Shown piece by piece: positions 60,694 to 64,000 of a DNA stretch of 64,000 nucleotides. This DNA is from Paludibacteraceae bacterium (GTDB lineage Bacteria; Bacteroidota; Bacteroidia; Bacteroidales; Paludibacteraceae): positions 1-64,000 of the forward strand of contig JAFZLC010000026.1 in the NCBI GenBank assembly GCA_017551675.1, written 5' to 3'. The stretch's first letter is position 1. Every line of letters starts with the position of its first letter. A program made the position numbers and the translations under genes. A model generated the notes under the pieces. The model saw only the letters and a program-made list of their open reading frames with translations. It made no database searches and was not told the origin of the DNA.

Positions 60694-63600
60694 ATGAGAA
60701 AAACTTTTTTATTCTGTATCATTTTTATAGTAGGGCTATTTCAAATCACACCATCTTTCTCCTACGACTTCACTTCGCAATCCGTACTTGCTTCTGGCAA
60801 CTGGGTTAAAATCAGAGTGAAGGAGACCGGATTGTGTAAACTTACTTACGACCAATTAAAACAAATGGGATTCAAAAACCCAGCCGAAGTACGTATATTT
60901 GGTTATGGTGGTGCTGTTCTAAGCGAGAATATTCTTAATAGTAAAACGGACGACCTAAACGAACTACCCGTATACCAAGGAAACAACTACTTCCTATTTT
61001 ATGCGCGCGGTCCTAAAAACTGGTATTATAAGAAAAACTCGTCAACCAACGAATACGACTACAGCATAAACCCCTACTCCAACTATGGTTACTACTTCTT
61101 GACGGACAACGTGGGTACTAAAAGAAGAATATCAAAGAGAGAAAACGCTCTTACCTTTTTGGACACCATAGATGTATATAACTACCAAGAAAGATTCATT
61201 TATAAGAATGAGGAATTTAATTATGTGTCATCTGGAAAAGTGTGGTACGGAGACAAATTTTACAACAATAGTTCCTTCTCCACTTCATTCAACTTTCCAA
61301 ACATCGACACTACCCAAAACGCAGCAATTTTAGCACGAATAGCGACCACCTCCAACACAAAATCCACCATCAATCTGTCTTGCAACTTTGGAGGAACTTC
61401 TATTGACGAATCGGTTGAATACCCTGTTTGTGCAGGTCATATCCTCGCAAACGAAATCACAAAATGGAAATCTTCAAAACCTTCAGGTTCTCGCATCTCC
61501 GTTTCTGCTTCATTCAAAGGGTACAACGTCTCTGACTATGCATCCATAGAACGCATCATTGCTTTGGCTTACCAGTCATTGGACATGAAATCAACCAATA
61601 CTCTCTTCTTTAGAAATCCAACTTGCAACAACTTGAGCAGAAATTACCATTACATATTGGATAATTGTCCTTCTGAAACCCAGATATGGGACATCTCCGA
61701 CCCTATAGAGCCCAAACAACTCGTAACGGAACGCACCGACAACAAGGTTTCCTTTTATGAGTCTTTTTCCATCAATCCTCGTGAATATGTGGCTTTCAAC
61801 TTGAATAATCCAAAGACAATCTCAGCAGAATTTGTCTCTAACGTTGCCAATCAAAACCTGCACGCAGAGCAACCTGTTGACCTTGTCATCATCACACACC
61901 CTAATTTCATGGCTGGTGCCACCGAAATTGCCAGAATCCACGAAGAGTATGATAACTTCAGCACTCTCATCACCACTCAAGAAAAAATATTCAATGAGTT
62001 TTCTTCTGGAACACCTGATGCAACTGCTATTCGATGGTTTATGAAGAAACTCTATCAAGATAATGGAGAAAAGCCTTTCTTCCTTCTTTTAATTGGTGAT
62101 GGCTGTTTTGACAACAGAGGTATATTAACAAGCAGCGGAACAAAGGTCAATAACCTCATGATCACCTATCAGGGAGGTAGCACAGTAGAGGAATCTGCTT
62201 CGTATGTAACCGACGATTATTTCTGTTTCCTTTCCGACAAAAACGTAACAAATGGAGATGCTCAAATGGAAATCTCAGTAGGTCGTATCCCTTGCAACTC
62301 AGTAGATGGTCTTAACGCTGTTATCAAAAAAATAAAAAGACACATCGAAAATAAAGATTACGGAAAATGGAAAAATAAGATCATGTTATTGGCTGATGAC
62401 AACGAATCATCAAACGATTACAATAAATTCTGTCGTTACTCAGATATCATTGCCAAAAAGATCCAAGCCTATAACAATGCCATGGAAATAAAGAAAGTGT
62501 ACCTTGATGCCTACACTAGAACAACTGGATCCAATGGTAGTCGTTATTATGAGGTGGAGAATATCATCAAAGAGGAAATTGACAAGGGTGTCATGTTCTT
62601 CAATTACATTGGTCATAGTAGCAAGATTGGTTTCTCAGCCGAACATGTATTCACACAAAACCAAGCGAGATCCATATATAACGACAGATGCGGCTTCTGG
62701 TTCACCGCCAGCTGTGAATTTGCACAATATGATGGTCTGGACATCTCCGGAGGCGAAGATCTACTTCTAAATCCTAATGGTGGAGCCCTCGTTCTGTTGA
62801 GTTCAGCCAGAGTTGCATACGACAACAAAAATGACAATTTAAACCAAGCGCTTTTCTCTAAAATGTTCTTAAGAGACGATGAGGGATTGCCTTTACGCAT
62901 TGGTGAGATCAACAGACTTGCTAAATACCCATTAAAAAACGATTCCAACAAATTAGCATTTACCCTATTTGGAGACCCTGCTCTACGTCTTTTCTATCCA
63001 AACAATAAAGTACTGACAGACTCCATCGTGGAAATTAATGGCAATCCAACAGACACCTTAAAAGCTCTGTCCGAAATCAAAGTCTATGGACACATTGCTG
63101 ACAACGACTCCGCTTTCTTGTCTGATTTTAATGGCACTTTGTATGTTACCTTGTACGATAAAGAGGTGACTCTCTATACCAAGGGAAATATCTATACGGA
63201 CAAGGAACAAATCATCCAAAACAGACATCAGTACACAGACCGTCCGAACATTCTCTTCTCCGGACAGGTTGAGGTTTCCAATGGCGAATTTTCTTTCCTA
63301 ATGAAAATTCCTAAAGATATCAACTACAGCTACGGAGAAGGTCGTCTCGCCTACTACGCATTCGATGAAGAAAAAGACTACGAAGCTCAAGGTGCATACG
63401 AAGAGTTCCTTATCGGAGGCAGTTGCGACAACATCGACTACGAGACTGATGGACCAACAGTCTCTCTCTACATAAACACGAAAGATTTCTCTTCTGGAGA
63501 CAAAGTGAACTCATCCCCTGTATTCTACGCAGATTTGTTCGATGAGAGTGGTATCAACGCTTCTGGTTGCGGAATCGGTCACGACATCACACTGACACTG

Positions 63601-64000
63601 AACGGTTCTAAAGAACCTATCATTCTGAACAACTATTTCTCTTATTCAAAAGATAGTTACAAAAAAGGAAGTGTTGCTTATCAATTGACAAACTTAGAAA
63701 ATGGCACGTATACACTGACATTCAAAGCTTGGGACTTGATGAACAATTCCACGACAAAAAGCATCCAATTTGTTGTCGACAATGAAATGGATATCGAAGT
63801 GGAAGACTTGATTATCTATCCAAATCCAGCTAAAGATAACGTAACATTGAAGGTTATACACGACCAACCACAAACCATCCAATCATTCCGTTTCATATTG
63901 TATGATATCAATGGAAGAATTGTATACAAGTCGGATGACATCATTTCTAAAAATGATGGACAATTCACATGGACGTGGGATCTTTGCGCACAATCCGGAA
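60694..64000 (+). CDS. porU: PorU, type IX secretion system C-terminal signal peptidase/sortase (partial)
   Basis: Open for 1,102 codons from the ATG at 60694 to the window edge, so the 3' end is missing. Signal peptide (MRKTFLFCIIFIVGLFQ). An N-terminal region with VLASGNWVKIRVKETGLCKLTYDQLKQMGF (in part) typical of PorU. The gingipain-type C25 domain lies at about 380-770: FFNYIGHSSKIGF with the catalytic His641 and FWFTASCEFAQYD with Cys674. It ends with Ig-like and a C-terminal-domain-like stretch (LIIYPNPAKDNVTLKV...). PorU cuts the sorting domain of T9SS cargo and attaches the proteins to A-LPS at the outer surface. Confidence 0.93.
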   Translation, partial: MRKTFLFCIIFIVGLFQITPSFSYDFTSQSVLASGNWVKIRVKETGLCKLTYDQLKQMGFKNPAEVRIFGYGGAVLSENILNSKTDDLNELPVYQGNNYFLFYARGPKNWYYKKNSSTNEYDYSINPYSNYGYYFLTDNVGTKRRISKRENALTFLDTIDVYNYQERFIYKNEEFNYVSSGKVWYGDKFYNNSSFSTSFNFPNIDTTQNAAILARIATTSNTKSTINLSCNFGGTSIDESVEYPVCAGHILANEITKWKSSKPSGSRISVSASFKGYNVSDYASIERIIALAYQSLDMKSTNTLFFRNPTCNNLSRNYHYILDNCPSETQIWDISDPIEPKQLVTERTDNKVSFYESFSINPREYVAFNLNNPKTISAEFVSNVANQNLHAEQPVDLVIITHPNFMAGATEIARIHEEYDNFSTLITTQEKIFNEFSSGTPDATAIRWFMKKLYQDNGEKPFFLLLIGDGCFDNRGILTSSGTKVNNLMITYQGGSTVEESASYVTDDYFCFLSDKNVTNGDAQMEISVGRIPCNSVDGLNAVIKKIKRHIENKDYGKWKNKIMLLADDNESSNDYNKFCRYSDIIAKKIQAYNNAMEIKKVYLDAYTRTTGSNGSRYYEVENIIKEEIDKGVMFFNYIGHSSKIGFSAEHVFTQNQARSIYNDRCGFWFTASCEFAQYDGLDISGGEDLLLNPNGGALVLLSSARVAYDNKNDNLNQALFSKMFLRDDEGLPLRIGEINRLAKYPLKNDSNKLAFTLFGDPALRLFYPNNKVLTDSIVEINGNPTDTLKALSEIKVYGHIADNDSAFLSDFNGTLYVTLYDKEVTLYTKGNIYTDKEQIIQNRHQYTDRPNILFSGQVEVSNGEFSFLMKIPKDINYSYGEGRLAYYAFDEEKDYEAQGAYEEFLIGGSCDNIDYETDGPTVSLYINTKDFSSGDKVNSSPVFYADLFDESGINASGCGIGHDITLTLNGSKEPIILNNYFSYSKDSYKKGSVAYQLTNLENGTYTLTFKAWDLMNNSTTKSIQFVVDNEMDIEVEDLIIYPNPAKDNVTLKVIHDQPQTIQSFRFILYDINGRIVYKSDDIISKNDGQFTWTWDLCAQSG

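Noticed and set aside
1-64000. CRISPR array, tRNA, rRNA or insertion sequence
   Set aside because: No regular short repeats with spacers, no cloverleaf or rRNA-like sequence and no transposase or integrase motif were found on reading through both strands.

Overview
The window is one contiguous stretch from a Bacteroidota chromosome, most likely an uncultured, plant-fibre-degrading Bacteroidales. The evidence is a -7 element TAnnTTTG in front of most genes, A-rich leaders without strong Shine-Dalgarno sites, a type IX secretion (T9SS) sortase gene porU and a T9SS plug-domain gene, several secreted proteins ending in T9SS sorting domains (GH9, GH16, C13-type peptidase, small sorting protein), and Bacteroidales-type housekeeping genes (rplM-rpsI-rpsB-tsf, rpsA, ompA, trkA, metY, stand-alone AICAR transformylase). 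There are no rRNA, tRNA or CRISPR features that I can see.

Region 1 (1-14,600) is an accessory island. After the 3' end of a T9SS-tailed protein and its terminator lies a 13 kb block bounded by a perfect 34-bp direct repeat (925-958 and 14,198-14,231). The right copy is inside the 3' end of an intact lipoprotein gene; the left copy continues as a diverged version of the same 3' end. The block holds a small unknown gene and then a tightly packed operon brxP-brxC-pglZ-brxL, which is the gene set of a type 4 BREX phage-defence system, followed 5 bp later by a 729-residue protein with a sigma-region-4-like helix-turn-helix and other DNA-binding-like segments. BrxL ends before the Lon-like protease domain seen in full-length homologues. 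No integrase is visible.

Region 2 (14,600-26,420) holds an internally duplicated cytoplasmic protein followed by a lipoprotein, a radical SAM/nucleotidyltransferase-like pair, a Ca/Na exchanger, an operon of CotH-kinase-like secreted proteins with a T9SS-tailed partner, an ATP-grasp-like protein, a YtxH-like protein, and a cassette of unannotated microproteins (two homologous 27-residue membrane peptides and an 18-residue basic peptide) under a full Bacteroidota promoter and a terminator.

Region 3 (26,480-42,900) is mostly core metabolism and envelope: trkA, PAP2 phosphatase, SDR, metY, GNAT, serine hydrolase, a DUF5686 outer-membrane protein, RNase Z, OmpA, ribosomal protein S1, and an operon of a coiled-coil surface protein and a legumain-like peptidase.

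Region 4 (43,150-64,000) mixes polysaccharide attack (secreted GH9 cellulase, an esterase-expansin fusion, a GH16 glucanase, a cytoplasmic GH13 amylase) with purine genes (PurF-like, AICAR transformylase), the L13-S9-S2-EF-Ts operon, a fumarylacetoacetase-family hydrolase, and porU running off the right edge. PorU and the plug protein would serve the export and surface attachment of the T9SS-tailed enzymes encoded nearby.
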